Positions 1 through 8,529 are shown, numbered from the stretch's first letter. The stretch: 64,000 bases of DNA from Phreatobacter oligotrophus (GCF_003046185.1 NZ_PZZL01000004.1:248001-312000); one strand, 5' to 3'. Notes: generated by a model not told the origin, from the sequence alone. Translations and numbers: made by a program.

Positions 1-26
1 CCGCGGCCTGAGCCCCTCCCTCCGTC

Positions 27-47
27 GGCCCGGTTGACGGCCGGGCC
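27..47. terminator. GC hairpin before the first gene
   Basis: A perfect 7-base inverted repeat (GGCCCGG at 27-33, CCGGGCC at 41-47) with a 7-base loop lies 54 bases before the first gene. It may end transcription of a gene left of the window. An in-frame TGA at 9-11 could be that gene's stop, but too little is present to call a CDS. There is no T-tract. Confidence 0.3.
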
Positions 48-101
48 ACCGCGCCGGTCCCATGGCGGACAGGCGCCGGCAGCGCGCGACGGAGGACCGC
101 C

Positions 102-884
102 ATGACCCAGATCTTTGACCTCTCCGGCCGTGTGGCCATCGTCACCGGCGGCAATGGCGGCATCGGGCTCGGGATGGCGGAGGCCCTGGTCGGTGCGGGA
201 TGCGCCGTCTCCATCTGGGGCCGCAACCGCGAGAAGACGGAAGCGGCGGTGTCGCGCCTGAAGGCGACCGGCGGCCAGGTCGAGGGCCGAACCTGCGATG
301 TCACCGACCCCGCCTCCATCGAGGCGGCCTTCGCCGCGACCCTCGCCGCCCTCGGCCGGGTCGACGGCTTCTTCGCCAATGCCGGGGTCACCGGCGAGAG
401 CAAGGGCCCCTTCGTCGATCGCGATTTCGGCGAATGGCAGCGGCTGATGACCGCCAATGTCGAGGGTGTCGCCCGCGGTTTCCAGCTCGCCGCCCGCCAC
501 ATGGTGGCCCGTGCCAAGGCCGGTGATCCCTTTGGCCGCCTGGTCGCCACCTCCTCCGTCGCCTCCATCGAAGGCGCCGCCTACAACGAGCACTATGGCG
601 CCTCGAAGGGCGCACTGAACGCCTTCGTGCGGGCCATTGCGGTCGAGCTCGCCCGCCACGGCATCACCGCCAACACCATCCTGCCGGGCTGGATCGAGAC
701 CGACATGACCGCCCGCGCCCTCGCCGACGAGAAATTCGTCAAGGCCGTCTCGCCGCGCATTCCGGTGCGGCGTTTCGGCACGCCGGCGGATTTCGGCGGC
801 ATGGCTGTCTTCCTGATGAGCCGGTCCTCGTCCTACATGACCGGGCAGACCCTCGTCATCGACGGCGGCTACAGCATCTTCTGA
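102..884 (+). CDS. SDR family NAD(P)-dependent oxidoreductase
   Basis: This is a 260-residue classical short-chain dehydrogenase/reductase, the usual length for the family. The Rossmann dinucleotide motif TGGNGGIG is at residues 15-22, NAG at 93-95, catalytic Ser at about 151-152, and Tyr165 with Lys169 in YGASK. The C-terminal VIDGGYS is typical. The ATG has a GGAGG Shine-Dalgarno sequence at 91-95. The protein should be cytosolic and oxidise an alcohol or reduce a ketone; the substrate cannot be read from sequence. The next gene is on the same strand 109 bases away, so an operon is possible but not shown. Confidence 0.9.
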   Translation: MTQIFDLSGRVAIVTGGNGGIGLGMAEALVGAGCAVSIWGRNREKTEAAVSRLKATGGQVEGRTCDVTDPASIEAAFAATLAALGRVDGFFANAGVTGESKGPFVDRDFGEWQRLMTANVEGVARGFQLAARHMVARAKAGDPFGRLVATSSVASIEGAAYNEHYGASKGALNAFVRAIAVELARHGITANTILPGWIETDMTARALADEKFVKAVSPRIPVRRFGTPADFGGMAVFLMSRSSSYMTGQTLVIDGGYSIF

Positions 885-993
885 CGGCAGGGCGGCGCGT
901 CCCGCGGCGCGCATGGCCGCTGCTTGCTCGGGTGGGTTGCCAGGCCGGTGACGCGTGGTCACCTTTCGCCGGCCCGCAACCAGGACCCCCGCC

Positions 994-2244
994 ATGGACG
1001 CAGCACATCCCGCCCCCCGCATCGACGAGGCCCGGCTCGACAAGCTCGCGGAAGTCGCCGTCAGGATCGGCCTTCGCCTGCGCAAGGGCCAGGATCTCCT
1101 GCTCACCGGCTCCGCCGCCTCGCTGCCGCTCGTCCGGCGCATCGCCCGCCATGCCTATGAGGCCGGCGCCAATCTGGTGACGCCCATCCTGTCCGACGAG
1201 GAACTGACCCTCACCCGCTTCCGCCACGCCCAGACCGAGAGCTTCGATCGCGCTCCCGAGTGGCTCTATCGCGGCATGGCCGAGGCTTTCGGCGACAACA
1301 CCGCTAGGCTTGCCGTCGTCGGCGACAATCCGATGCTGCTGGCGAACGAGGACCCCGACAAGGTCGCCCGCGCCAACCGCGCGACCTCGCGCGCCTACCA
1401 GCCGGCGCTGGAGAAGATCGCGGGCTTCGACATCAACTGGAACATCGTCGCCTATCCCGGCACGGCCTGGGCCAAGCTCGTCTTTCCCGACCTCGACGAG
1501 GCGACGGCGGTGGCGCGGCTGGCGGATGCCATTTTCGCCGCCTCGCGCGTCGATCAGGACGATCCGGTCGCGGCGTGGGAAGCCCATAACGCGGCGCTCG
1601 CCCGCCGCACCGCCTGGCTCAACGACCGGCGCTTCGCCGCCCTGCATTTCACCGGCCCCGGCACCGATCTGACCGTCGGCCTCGCCGACGATCACCTCTG
1701 GGAAGGCGGCGCCTCCACCGCCAAGAACGGCATCACCTGCAATCCCAACATCCCGACGGAGGAGGTTTTCACCACGCCCCACGCGCGGAAGGTGAGCGGC
1801 CATGTTTCCAGCACCAAGCCGCTGTCCTACCAGGGCACGCTGATCGAGGAGATCCGGGTGAGGTTCGACGAAGGCAGGATCGTCGAGGCCCATGCGAGCC
1901 GCGGCGAGCAGGTCCTCGCCAAGGTGCTCGACACCGATGAGGGCGCCCGTCGCCTCGGCGAGGTGGCGCTGGTGCCGCATTCCTCGCCCATCTCGAAGAG
2001 CGGCATCCTCTTCTACAACACGCTCTTCGACGAAAATGCCTCCTGCCACATCGCGCTCGGCCAGTGCTACGCCAAATGCTTCGTCAACGGCACCAGCCTC
2101 ACGCCCGATGAGATCGCCGCCAGGGGCGGCAATCGCTCGCTCATTCATATCGACTGGATGATCGGCTCGGGCGAGGTCGACATCGACGGCATCACGGCCA
2201 GCGGTGAGCGGGTTGCGGTGTTCCGTCGCGGCGAATGGGCCTGA
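994..2244 (+). CDS. M29 family metallo-aminopeptidase
   Basis: This 416-residue protein matches the thermophilic aminopeptidase T/AmpS (peptidase M29) family, which removes N-terminal residues using two metal ions. Expected metal-ligand regions are visible: NIPTEEVFTTPH, the FDENASCHIALG segment with the conserved His, and the C-terminal IHIDW motif supplying His and Asp. There is no signal peptide, so it should be cytosolic. An upstream in-frame start at 955 exists, but the ATG at 994 matches the normal family N-terminus. A hairpin follows the stop codon. Function is confident at family level; natural peptide substrates are unknown. Confidence 0.9.
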   Translation: MDAAHPAPRIDEARLDKLAEVAVRIGLRLRKGQDLLLTGSAASLPLVRRIARHAYEAGANLVTPILSDEELTLTRFRHAQTESFDRAPEWLYRGMAEAFGDNTARLAVVGDNPMLLANEDPDKVARANRATSRAYQPALEKIAGFDINWNIVAYPGTAWAKLVFPDLDEATAVARLADAIFAASRVDQDDPVAAWEAHNAALARRTAWLNDRRFAALHFTGPGTDLTVGLADDHLWEGGASTAKNGITCNPNIPTEEVFTTPHARKVSGHVSSTKPLSYQGTLIEEIRVRFDEGRIVEAHASRGEQVLAKVLDTDEGARRLGEVALVPHSSPISKSGILFYNTLFDENASCHIALGQCYAKCFVNGTSLTPDEIAARGGNRSLIHIDWMIGSGEVDIDGITASGERVAVFRRGEWA

Positions 2245-2251
2245 TCGGGCG

Positions 2252-2276
2252 GAACCATCCGGTCAACGGGTGGTTC
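2252..2276 (+). terminator. Hairpin after the M29 aminopeptidase gene
   Basis: Arms GAACCATCC (2252-2260) and GGGTGGTTC (2268-2276) pair over 9 bases with one G-U type pair and a 7-base loop, starting 8 bases after the stop codon. A second small hairpin, TTGCC/GGCAA, follows at 2285-2299. No clear T-run is present, so termination is inferred from position and stem strength. Confidence 0.45.
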
Positions 2277-2401
2277 GAGGGTCATTGCCGTCATGGCAAC
2301 GAATCCTATTTGCCGTTAGAACCGGGGCACCCCCCGGACGAGGCCGATGGCGATGCCATCGCCGCCGGCCTCACCAGCCACTTTTCGTCAGGACCCGCAT
2401 C

Positions 2402-2818
2402 ATGCGCATCGTCGCCGCCACGGCACTGTCCGTCTCTCTCTTCGCCGCTGTCGCGGCATCGCCCCTCTTCGCCCAGTCCGCCGGCGACCCGGCTGCCGGC
2501 GAGCGCGTCTTCGCCCAGTGCCGCGCCTGCCATCAGGTCGGCGAGACCGCCCGCAACGGCGTCGGCCCCAACCTCAACGGCCTGTTCGGCCGCAAGGCCG
2601 GCTCGGTCGAGGGCTTCAACTATTCGCCGGCCTTCAAGACGCCTGCCGTGGCCGAGAAGGTCTGGTCGCCGGAGAACTTCGCCGTCTACATCCGCAATCC
2701 CCGCGAGGTGACGCCCGGCACCCGCATGGTCTTCGCCGGTATCCGCAGCGACAACCAGATCGCCGATCTGACCGCCTACCTCCGCCAGTTCGCGGCGGAC
2801 GGCAAGCGCACCCAGTGA
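2402..2818 (+). CDS. Class I monohaem cytochrome c (c2/c550-like)
   Basis: This 138-residue protein has a cleavable signal peptide of about 25 residues ending in LFAQ. The mature part is a small class I cytochrome c, with haem-binding CRACH at residues 40-44 and a probable axial Met at 109 in PGTRMVF. The segments GVGPNLNGLFGRKAG and FNYSPAF are classic for cytochrome c2/c550. It should act in the periplasm as a soluble electron carrier. A longer upstream reading with a GTG/TTG-type start would bury the signal peptide, so the ATG at 2402 is preferred. It is probably monocistronic: hairpins lie on both sides. Confidence 0.92.
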   Translation: MRIVAATALSVSLFAAVAASPLFAQSAGDPAAGERVFAQCRACHQVGETARNGVGPNLNGLFGRKAGSVEGFNYSPAFKTPAVAEKVWSPENFAVYIRNPREVTPGTRMVFAGIRSDNQIADLTAYLRQFAADGKRTQ

Positions 2819-2862
2819 TCGCGCCGGCGGGCGGGAGACCGCCTCGCCTCTGACATCGTCTC

Positions 2863-2884
2863 GCGGCGGCCCTCGGGCCGCCGC
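2863..2884 (+). terminator. Strong hairpin after the cytochrome c gene
   Basis: A perfect 10-base inverted repeat (GCGGCGGCCC at 2863-2872, GGGCCGCCGC at 2875-2884) with a 2-base spacer is followed by a T-rich stretch (TGTCGTCTTCGCTTT). It fits a factor-independent terminator separating the cytochrome gene from the histidine kinase gene. Confidence 0.6.
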
Positions 2885-2955
2885 TGTCGTCTTCGCTTTG
2901 GAACCAGTTTCCCGCCACGTGGTTGATCCCGTTGGTTCGCAATGGTGAGCACGAC

Positions 2956-4908
2956 ATGGCCGCAATCGGGCTGGGCGCTTTCGAGGACGATGCACGCTTC
3001 CGCCTGCTCGTCTCGGCGATCACGGATTACGCCATCTACCTCCTCGAACCCGACGGCACGGTCGCCTCCTGGAACACCGGCGCCGAGCGGATGAAGGGCT
3101 ATGCGGCCGATGACGTGATCGGCCGCCATTTCTCGCTGTTCTATAGTGCCGAGGACCGGGCAGCCGGCCTGCCGCAGGCAGCCCTCGCCACCGCTCTCTC
3201 CGAAGGCACCTTCACCGCCGAGGGCCTGCGACAGCGCCGGGACGGCACGCGCTTCCCCGTCCATGTCACGCTCCATCCGATCCGCGACGCCGACGGCGTG
3301 CATGTTGGCTTCGCCAAGATCACCCGCGACCTCACCCCACAGAGGCGCGCCGAGGAGGCCCTGCGCGAAAGCGAGCAGCAGTTCCGCCTGCTGGTCCAGG
3401 GCGTCGTCGACTACGCCATCTACCTGCTCGATCCGACGGGGCGCGTGGTCAACTGGAACGCCGGGGCCGAGCGCATCAAGGGCTACTCCGCCGACGAGAT
3501 CGTCGGCCGGCACTTCTCCCTCTTCTATCCGCAGGACGACCGGCTTGCCGGCGCGCCGGACCGCAACCTGCGCCGGGCGCTGGACGAAGGCCGCTACGAG
3601 GAGGAAGGCTGGCGCGTCCGCAAGGACGGCTCGACCTTCTTCGCCGCCGTGGTCATCGACCCGATCCACGACTCGGCGGGCCGCCATATCGGCTTCGGCA
3701 AGGTGACCCGCGACATCACCGAGCGGCGCGAGAACCAGGCGCAGCTCGAGGCGGCCCGCGCCGACCTGTTCCAGGCTCAGAAGATGGAGGCCGTCGGCCA
3801 GCTCACCGGCGGGATGGCCCATGATTTCAACAATCTCCTCATGGTCATCAGCAGCAGCCTGGAGCTGCTCCGCCGCAGGCTCGACCCAGCGGACGCCGCC
3901 GCCGCTCGCCTTGTCGAGAACGCCTCGCGCGCCGCCGAGCGCGGCTCGTCCCTGACCTCCCGGATGCTGGCCTTCGCCCGCCGGCAGGACATGCAGCGCC
4001 GGCTGGTCGACCCCGGAACGCTGGTGCGTGGCATGGCCGAGCTCCTCAACCACTCGGTTGGCCCGAGCGTCACGGTGGAGATGCGCCTGCCGCTGCGCCT
4101 GCCCTCCATCATCGCCGACCCTCACCAGCTCGAATCCAGCATCCTCAACCTCGCGGTCAACGCACGCGACGCCATGCCCGCCGGCGGGACCATGGTCGTC
4201 TCGACCGAACCGCGCGTGCTGGAGGCCGGCAATGCCCATGGACTGCCGGCCGGCACCTATGTCGCCATGGCCGTCTCCGACACCGGCACAGGCATGGACG
4301 CGCAGACGCTCGCCCGGGCCGTGGACCCGTTCTTCACCACCAAGGGCGTCGGCAAGGGCTCCGGGCTCGGCCTCTCCATGGTCCATGGCTTTGCCGAACA
4401 GCTCGGCGGAATGCTGCTGCTTGCAAGCTCAACCGGCGCGGGCACGACAGCGACGATCCTGCTGCCGGTGGCCCAGGACACGCGGCTCGGCGGGAAGTCC
4501 CCACGCGGCGACCACGATGCACCTGCCGCCGCCAATGCCCTCAAGGTCCTCGCCGTCGATGATGACTATCTCGTGCTGATGAACGTCACGACCATGCTGG
4601 AGGATCTCGGCCACGAGGTGATCGAGGCGGGCTCTGCCGCCGACGCCCTCGCTGCCCTCGCCGACGGCAAGCCCATCGACCTCGTGATCACCGACCACGC
4701 CATGCCGAAGATGACCGGGGCGGAGATGATCGCCGCGCTGCGCGAGGACCATCCGGCCATGCCGATCATCCTCGCCTCCGGCTATGCCGACATTCCCGGC
4801 GGGCCCCCGCCCGGCGTCGTGCGGCTGTCCAAGCCCTTCAGCCAGGGCGCGCTCGCCGCCGCCATCAGCGAGGCCCTCGGCAAACAGGCGAGGGTTGAGT
4901 GGCGCTAG
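2956..4908 (+). CDS. Hybrid histidine kinase: PAS-PAS-HisKA-HATPase-REC
   Basis: This 650-residue protein has no membrane segment or signal peptide, so it senses a cytosolic cue. In order it has two PAS domains (about 10-130 and 140-255), a HisKA domain with phospho-acceptor His289 in GGMAHDFNN, a HATPase domain with N-box NLAVNARDA and G-boxes DTGTGM and GSGLGLS, and a C-terminal receiver domain. The receiver has an acidic DDD cluster near 535, probable phospho-acceptor Asp near 580 in ITDHAMP, and Lys near 626 in LSKPF. The two PAS domains are strikingly alike, suggesting internal duplication. A TTG at 2923 could also start the frame. No separate response regulator is adjacent. Confidence 0.9.
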   Translation: MAAIGLGAFEDDARFRLLVSAITDYAIYLLEPDGTVASWNTGAERMKGYAADDVIGRHFSLFYSAEDRAAGLPQAALATALSEGTFTAEGLRQRRDGTRFPVHVTLHPIRDADGVHVGFAKITRDLTPQRRAEEALRESEQQFRLLVQGVVDYAIYLLDPTGRVVNWNAGAERIKGYSADEIVGRHFSLFYPQDDRLAGAPDRNLRRALDEGRYEEEGWRVRKDGSTFFAAVVIDPIHDSAGRHIGFGKVTRDITERRENQAQLEAARADLFQAQKMEAVGQLTGGMAHDFNNLLMVISSSLELLRRRLDPADAAAARLVENASRAAERGSSLTSRMLAFARRQDMQRRLVDPGTLVRGMAELLNHSVGPSVTVEMRLPLRLPSIIADPHQLESSILNLAVNARDAMPAGGTMVVSTEPRVLEAGNAHGLPAGTYVAMAVSDTGTGMDAQTLARAVDPFFTTKGVGKGSGLGLSMVHGFAEQLGGMLLLASSTGAGTTATILLPVAQDTRLGGKSPRGDHDAPAAANALKVLAVDDDYLVLMNVTTMLEDLGHEVIEAGSAADALAALADGKPIDLVITDHAMPKMTGAEMIAALREDHPAMPIILASGYADIPGGPPPGVVRLSKPFSQGALAAAISEALGKQARVEWR

Positions 4909-4955
4909 GCGGGTTGGAACCGGCCGTCGCGGGGCGGGTTGGCTCCGCACCGTGA

Positions 4956-4974
4956 CCGGTCCATCCCGGACCGG
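4956..4974 (+). terminator. Hairpin between the kinase gene and the small ORF
   Basis: A perfect 7-base stem (CCGGTCC at 4956-4962, GGACCGG at 4968-4974) with a 5-base loop lies 47 bases after the kinase stop codon and 25 bases before the small ORF start. It may terminate the kinase transcript. No T-run follows. Confidence 0.4.
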
Positions 4975-4999
4975 CAGGCCCCAACAAGGAGGTCATGCC

Positions 5000-5101
5000 A
5001 TGTTCGACAATCCCGGTGCCCTGCTGCCCATCTGGATCATCGGCGCCCCGCTGGTCGCCGCCACCATCGATCTCGCCAGGACGCCCCGCCCCTATCGCTG
5101 A
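5000..5101 (+). CDS. Small hydrophobic protein, 33 residues
   Basis: The ORF MFDNPG...RPYR is preceded by an excellent Shine-Dalgarno sequence, AAGGAGG at 4986-4992, 7 bases before the ATG. It encodes a hydrophobic stretch at about residues 8-24 (LLPIWIIGAPLVAATI) flanked by a charged RTPRP tail, so it could be a one-pass small membrane protein. It lies between the kinase gene and the convergent amidohydrolase gene, whose stop codon is only 5 bases away. I do not recognise a named family. The ribosome-binding site is the main evidence that it is translated. Confidence 0.55.
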   Translation: MFDNPGALLPIWIIGAPLVAATIDLARTPRPYR

Positions 5102-5106
5102 CGCGG

Positions 5107-6531
5107 TCAGGCCCTCGCGCGGGCGATCTCCGCCGCGAGGGTCTTGTCGGCGTTCCTGACGGCGGATGCCGGCATCCGCTGCACGTCGGTGACCTGCTGG
5201 CCATGGCCGCGGGCTTCCGTCACCAGCGTCCGGTCCTTCTGGACGAAACGGCCCCGCACCAGCGTGTGCACAGGAATGCCCGTCACGTCCTTGCCCTCGA
5301 AGGGCGTGACCTTGGCGCGCGAATGCAACGCGGCGGCGCGGATCGTCTCGGTGCGGGCGAGGTCCACCACCGCGATATCGGCATGGGCGCCGGCCGCGAT
5401 GCGGCCCTTCACCGGCCAGAGGCCGAAGCGCTTCGCCGGGTTTTCGGCGGACCAGCGCACATAGTCCTCGACGCTCATGCGGCCCCTGGCCACCTCGTTG
5501 AGCATCAGCGGCATCTGCGTCTCGACGCCCGGGAAGCCGCAATCCGCCTCCCAGATCACCGCCTTGGTCTTCTCCTCCGGCGTATGCGGGGCATGGTCGG
5601 TCTCGACGAGGTCGACCGTCCCGTCCTTCAGCGCCGCCCAGATCGCCTCGGAATCGCTCGCCTCTCGCACCGGCGGATTGACCCGGATGACAGACCCGAG
5701 GGTCGCATAGTCGCGCGTGTCGAGGAGCAGGTAGCAGGGACAGGTGCCGCCGGTGATGTCGACGCCGCGGGCCTTGGCGTCCCGCAACGGCCCGAGTTCC
5801 AGGCCCGACGAGATGTGGAGCACGTGCAGCCGCGCGCCCGTCCATTCCGCCAGGATCGCCGCACGCGCCACCGCCTCGGCCGCGACGACCGCGGGCCGCG
5901 CCGCCACATGGGCGAGCGGGTCGTTGCGTCCCGCCTCCATCAGCCGCTTCTGGCGCCAGGCCATGATCGAGGCCGTCTCGGCATGGAGCGAGATGCGCAG
6001 GCCCGTGGGCGCGATGATCTCGAAGCCCTCGAGCATCGCCCCCGTCGAGGGCGACGGCAGGTTGCCGAAGGTGTTGCCCATGAAGCACTTGAAGGCGTTG
6101 ACGCCGCCTTTGATCAGCCCCGGCAGCTCCGCGATGTTGTCCTCGGCGAGCAGGCCGTAGATGCCGTAGTCCACATAGGCCTTCTTCGCCGCGTCCTGCT
6201 TCTGCCGGAGCTCGACGATGGAGCGGGTCGGCGGATGGGTGTTCGGCATCTCGAAGACGGTGGTCGTGCCGCCCATGGCGGCGGCGGCCGTCCCGGTCTC
6301 CCAGTCTTCCTTGTGCGTGTAGCCCGGCTCGCGGAAATGGACATGGACGTCGATGGCGCCGGGAAGCACGTGCAGCCCGGTGGCATCGAGGCTCTCGCGG
6401 CCCGCCGGCAGGGTGCCGGGCGCGCCGACGGCCATGACCAGACCGTCCTTTACGGCGACATCGGCCTTCACCGAGGTTTCGCCGGAGACGACGGTGCCGC
6501 CATGGATGAGGAGATCGGGGGTGACGGTCAT
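5107..6531 (-). CDS. Cyclic amidohydrolase (dihydroorotase/allantoinase/hydantoinase family)
   Basis: This 474-residue enzyme belongs to the metal-dependent cyclic amidohydrolases that open rings such as allantoin, hydantoin or dihydroorotate. The metal site is complete: HVH at residues 63-65, carboxylated Lys148 in NAFKCFMG, His183 in SLHAE, His239 in VLHISS and Asp312 in ETDHAPH. EMPNTHPPT is typical of allantoinase and dihydroorotase-like proteins. The frame stays open far upstream, but the ATG at 6531 matches the family N-terminus and lies 12 bases after the SDR stop. It is the last gene of a minus-strand set (binding protein, SDR, amidohydrolase). Allantoinase or hydantoinase is likelier than pyrimidine biosynthesis given this context. 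Confidence 0.85.
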   Translation of the reverse strand: MTVTPDLLIHGGTVVSGETSVKADVAVKDGLVMAVGAPGTLPAGRESLDATGLHVLPGAIDVHVHFREPGYTHKEDWETGTAAAAMGGTTTVFEMPNTHPPTRSIVELRQKQDAAKKAYVDYGIYGLLAEDNIAELPGLIKGGVNAFKCFMGNTFGNLPSPSTGAMLEGFEIIAPTGLRISLHAETASIMAWRQKRLMEAGRNDPLAHVAARPAVVAAEAVARAAILAEWTGARLHVLHISSGLELGPLRDAKARGVDITGGTCPCYLLLDTRDYATLGSVIRVNPPVREASDSEAIWAALKDGTVDLVETDHAPHTPEEKTKAVIWEADCGFPGVETQMPLMLNEVARGRMSVEDYVRWSAENPAKRFGLWPVKGRIAAGAHADIAVVDLARTETIRAAALHSRAKVTPFEGKDVTGIPVHTLVRGRFVQKDRTLVTEARGHGQQVTDVQRMPASAVRNADKTLAAEIARARA

Positions 6532-6542
6532 GGTCCGCTCCG

Positions 6543-7337
6543 TCACAGCATGGCCCAGCCGCCATCGACCGGCAGGTCGACGCCGGTGATCTGGCGGGCG
6601 GCATCCGAGGCGAGGAACAGGCAGGCATTGGCGACGTCGACATCGGTCGAGATGCGCCGCAGCGCATAGTCGGCCGCGTGGTGGGCCACCGCCTCCTCGT
6701 GGCTGATGCCGAGGCGCTTCGCCATTTCGGGGATGACCTTGGTGCGGAACCGGTCGCCCTCGATCATGCCGGGCGCGACGCAGTTGACGTTGATCCCATG
6801 CGGCCCGACCTCCAGCGCGAAGCTTTTGGTGATGCCACGCAGGCCCCACTTGGACGCGGAATAGGCCATGCGCCCTGCCCGCCCGCGCATGCCGAAGGTT
6901 CCGCCGACATTGACGATCTTGCCGTAGCGCTGGGCGATCATGATCGGCGTCACGGCGCGCATCGTGTTGAAGCAGCCGCGCATGTTGAGGTCGACGATCT
7001 CGTCGAACTCCTCCTCCGTCGTCTCCCAGCCGGTCTTGCCGACGGGCCCCGAGCCACCCGCCACATTGACGAGGATGTCGATGCGCCCGCCATAAGTGGA
7101 CTGCGTCTTGGCGATCGCCGCATCGCAATCGGCCCCCTTGGTGATGTCGCAGGGGATGACGATGGCCTCGGCGCCCTTGGCCCTGACCTCGGCCGCCACC
7201 GGCTCGATGGCGGCGGTGTCGCGGCCAAGCAGGGCAAGGCGGCAGCCCTCGGCGGCGAAGAGCCGTGTGACCGCCGCGCCCATGCCCTTGGCCGGACCGG
7301 TGATGACCGCGACGCGGCCCGTCATGTTCATGTCCAT
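6543..7337 (-). CDS. SDR family oxidoreductase
   Basis: This 264-residue classical SDR carries the TGPAKGMG cofactor motif near residue 14, NVAGG, and the catalytic YSASK. The C-terminal GVDLPVDGGWAML is typical. It sits between an orphan solute-binding protein gene and the cyclic amidohydrolase gene on the same strand with gaps of 11 bases, so the three are probably co-transcribed. ATG codons at 7337 and 7331 both fit the start. The substrate is unknown; context suggests a step in catabolism of an imported cyclic amide or related compound. Confidence 0.88.
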   Translation of the reverse strand: MDMNMTGRVAVITGPAKGMGAAVTRLFAAEGCRLALLGRDTAAIEPVAAEVRAKGAEAIVIPCDITKGADCDAAIAKTQSTYGGRIDILVNVAGGSGPVGKTGWETTEEEFDEIVDLNMRGCFNTMRAVTPIMIAQRYGKIVNVGGTFGMRGRAGRMAYSASKWGLRGITKSFALEVGPHGINVNCVAPGMIEGDRFRTKVIPEMAKRLGISHEEAVAHHAADYALRRISTDVDVANACLFLASDAARQITGVDLPVDGGWAML

Positions 7338-7348
7338 GGAAGGCGCTT

Positions 7349-8410
7349 TCAGAGGATCTTGCGCAGGCGGGCGTCGGGTGCCGGCAGGAAGGCGTCGGTG
7401 AAGATCTCCTCCGGGCCGGGCTGGCGCGGCAGGGCATTGGCCTCGCGAACGATGCCGATGGAGCGGGCGAGCCGCTCGGGATCCGGCGCGCCATAGCCGA
7501 AGCGGGCGATCTCGGGATGGCCCATCTCGTCCTGCAGGGTGGCGATGAGGCGCTCCTTCTCGACGGCGCGATTGATCAGCGGCTCGCGCTTGGCGACCGA
7601 GGCGACCGCCGCGTCATAGTCCTTCAGCGTGTCGACGACGCCGCGGTCGAAGGCGGCGACGATGGCGCGCAGGGCGTCGGGCCGCTCGTTCACCAGCTTG
7701 CGGGAGACGATCAGGCAGTTGGAATAGAGGTCCATGCCGTGATCGCCGTAATTGATAAAGCGGAACTGCTTGTCCGGATCGATGCCGGCGGCCTTGGCGG
7801 AGAAGCGGATCGTGTTGACGAAGCCGAAGGCCCCGTCGACCTGGCCGCGCTGGAGCATCTGCTCGCGCAGGTTCGGCGCCATGTTGGTGATGGTCACCTT
7901 GGACGCGTCGATCCTGGTCAGGCGCGCGAAGGCCGGGAAGAGCTGCAGCGCGCCGTCATTGGCCGGACCGCCGATATTCTTGCCCTCGAGGTCCTTCGGC
8001 TCCTTGATCGGCCCATCCGCCTTCACCGCGATGGTGAAGGGCGGGCGGTTGAACATCATGTAGATGCCGATGGGCGTCGTCGGATCGGGGCCCGCCTTGC
8101 GGCCGGCGAGCGCGATGAGCGCGTTGATGTCGCCGAAGCCCATGTCATAGGTGCCGGAGCCCACCGCGCCGACCGCCGCGCCCGAGCCATTGCCCTGGTC
8201 GATGTCGATCTCGATGCCGGCCTGCCGGAGATAGCCGTTGTCCTGCGCGAGGAAGAACCAGCTCTGCGGCCCCTGGTAGCGCCAGTTCAGCACCATCCTG
8301 AGGCGGACCGGTGCGGTCTGGGCGATGGCCGGGGCGGCCGGCACGAAGGGAAGAAGGGTCGCGGCGGCAGCGCCACCGACGACGAACCTGCGGCTGAAGG
8401 TCTGGGACAT
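7349..8410 (-). CDS. ABC transporter substrate-binding protein, NMT1/THI5-like
   Basis: This 353-residue periplasmic binding protein has a Tat-like leader (SRRFVVGGAAAATLL, cleavage after AIAQ). The following LRMVLNWRYQGPQSWFFLAQ segment is characteristic of the NMT1/THI5 and SsuA/TauA-type domain, which binds pyrimidine precursors, nitrate, sulfonates or aromatics. No permease or ATPase gene lies beside it, so it is an orphan here and must use a transporter encoded elsewhere. Start at 8410 is preferred over an in-frame codon at 8452 because it places the twin-arginine motif near the N-terminus. It is the first gene of the amidohydrolase set and divergent from the LysR gene. Confidence 0.88.
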   Translation of the reverse strand: MSQTFSRRFVVGGAAAATLLPFVPAAPAIAQTAPVRLRMVLNWRYQGPQSWFFLAQDNGYLRQAGIEIDIDQGNGSGAAVGAVGSGTYDMGFGDINALIALAGRKAGPDPTTPIGIYMMFNRPPFTIAVKADGPIKEPKDLEGKNIGGPANDGALQLFPAFARLTRIDASKVTITNMAPNLREQMLQRGQVDGAFGFVNTIRFSAKAAGIDPDKQFRFINYGDHGMDLYSNCLIVSRKLVNERPDALRAIVAAFDRGVVDTLKDYDAAVASVAKREPLINRAVEKERLIATLQDEMGHPEIARFGYGAPDPERLARSIGIVREANALPRQPGPEEIFTDAFLPAPDARLRKIL

Positions 8411-8493
8411 GGCGGCCTCCGGGCTCGAAGCGGGATGGCGCACGCTAGTCACAGCCAGCGTTGCCGTCTTGTGCCGAGTTTTCTACAGTCCGC

Positions 8494-8506
8494 TGCCGAA
8501 ACGGCA
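8494..8506. promoter_or_regulatory. LysR-type T-N11-A box
   Basis: TGCCGAAACGGCA is a perfect palindrome (TGCCG and CGGCA around AAA) that exactly fits the T-N11-A rule for LysR-type regulators. It lies 24 bases before the LysR start and 84 bases before the divergent binding protein gene. Two further TGCCG half-sites occur at 8462-8466 and 8472-8476. It is the probable autoregulatory and activation site of the adjacent LysR protein. Confidence 0.55.
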
Positions 8507-8529
8507 TCGGTCAGCGCCAGGGGCACGAC

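Noticed and set aside
2776-4386. Long open frames opposite the real genes, for example the 536-codon frame antisense to the hybrid kinase gene, and similar ones at 856-2148, 22008-23903 and 44609-46021.
   Set aside because: They lack family motifs and are rich in Arg, Gly, Ala and His as expected from reading GC-rich codons backwards; the sense strand encodes clear domain proteins.
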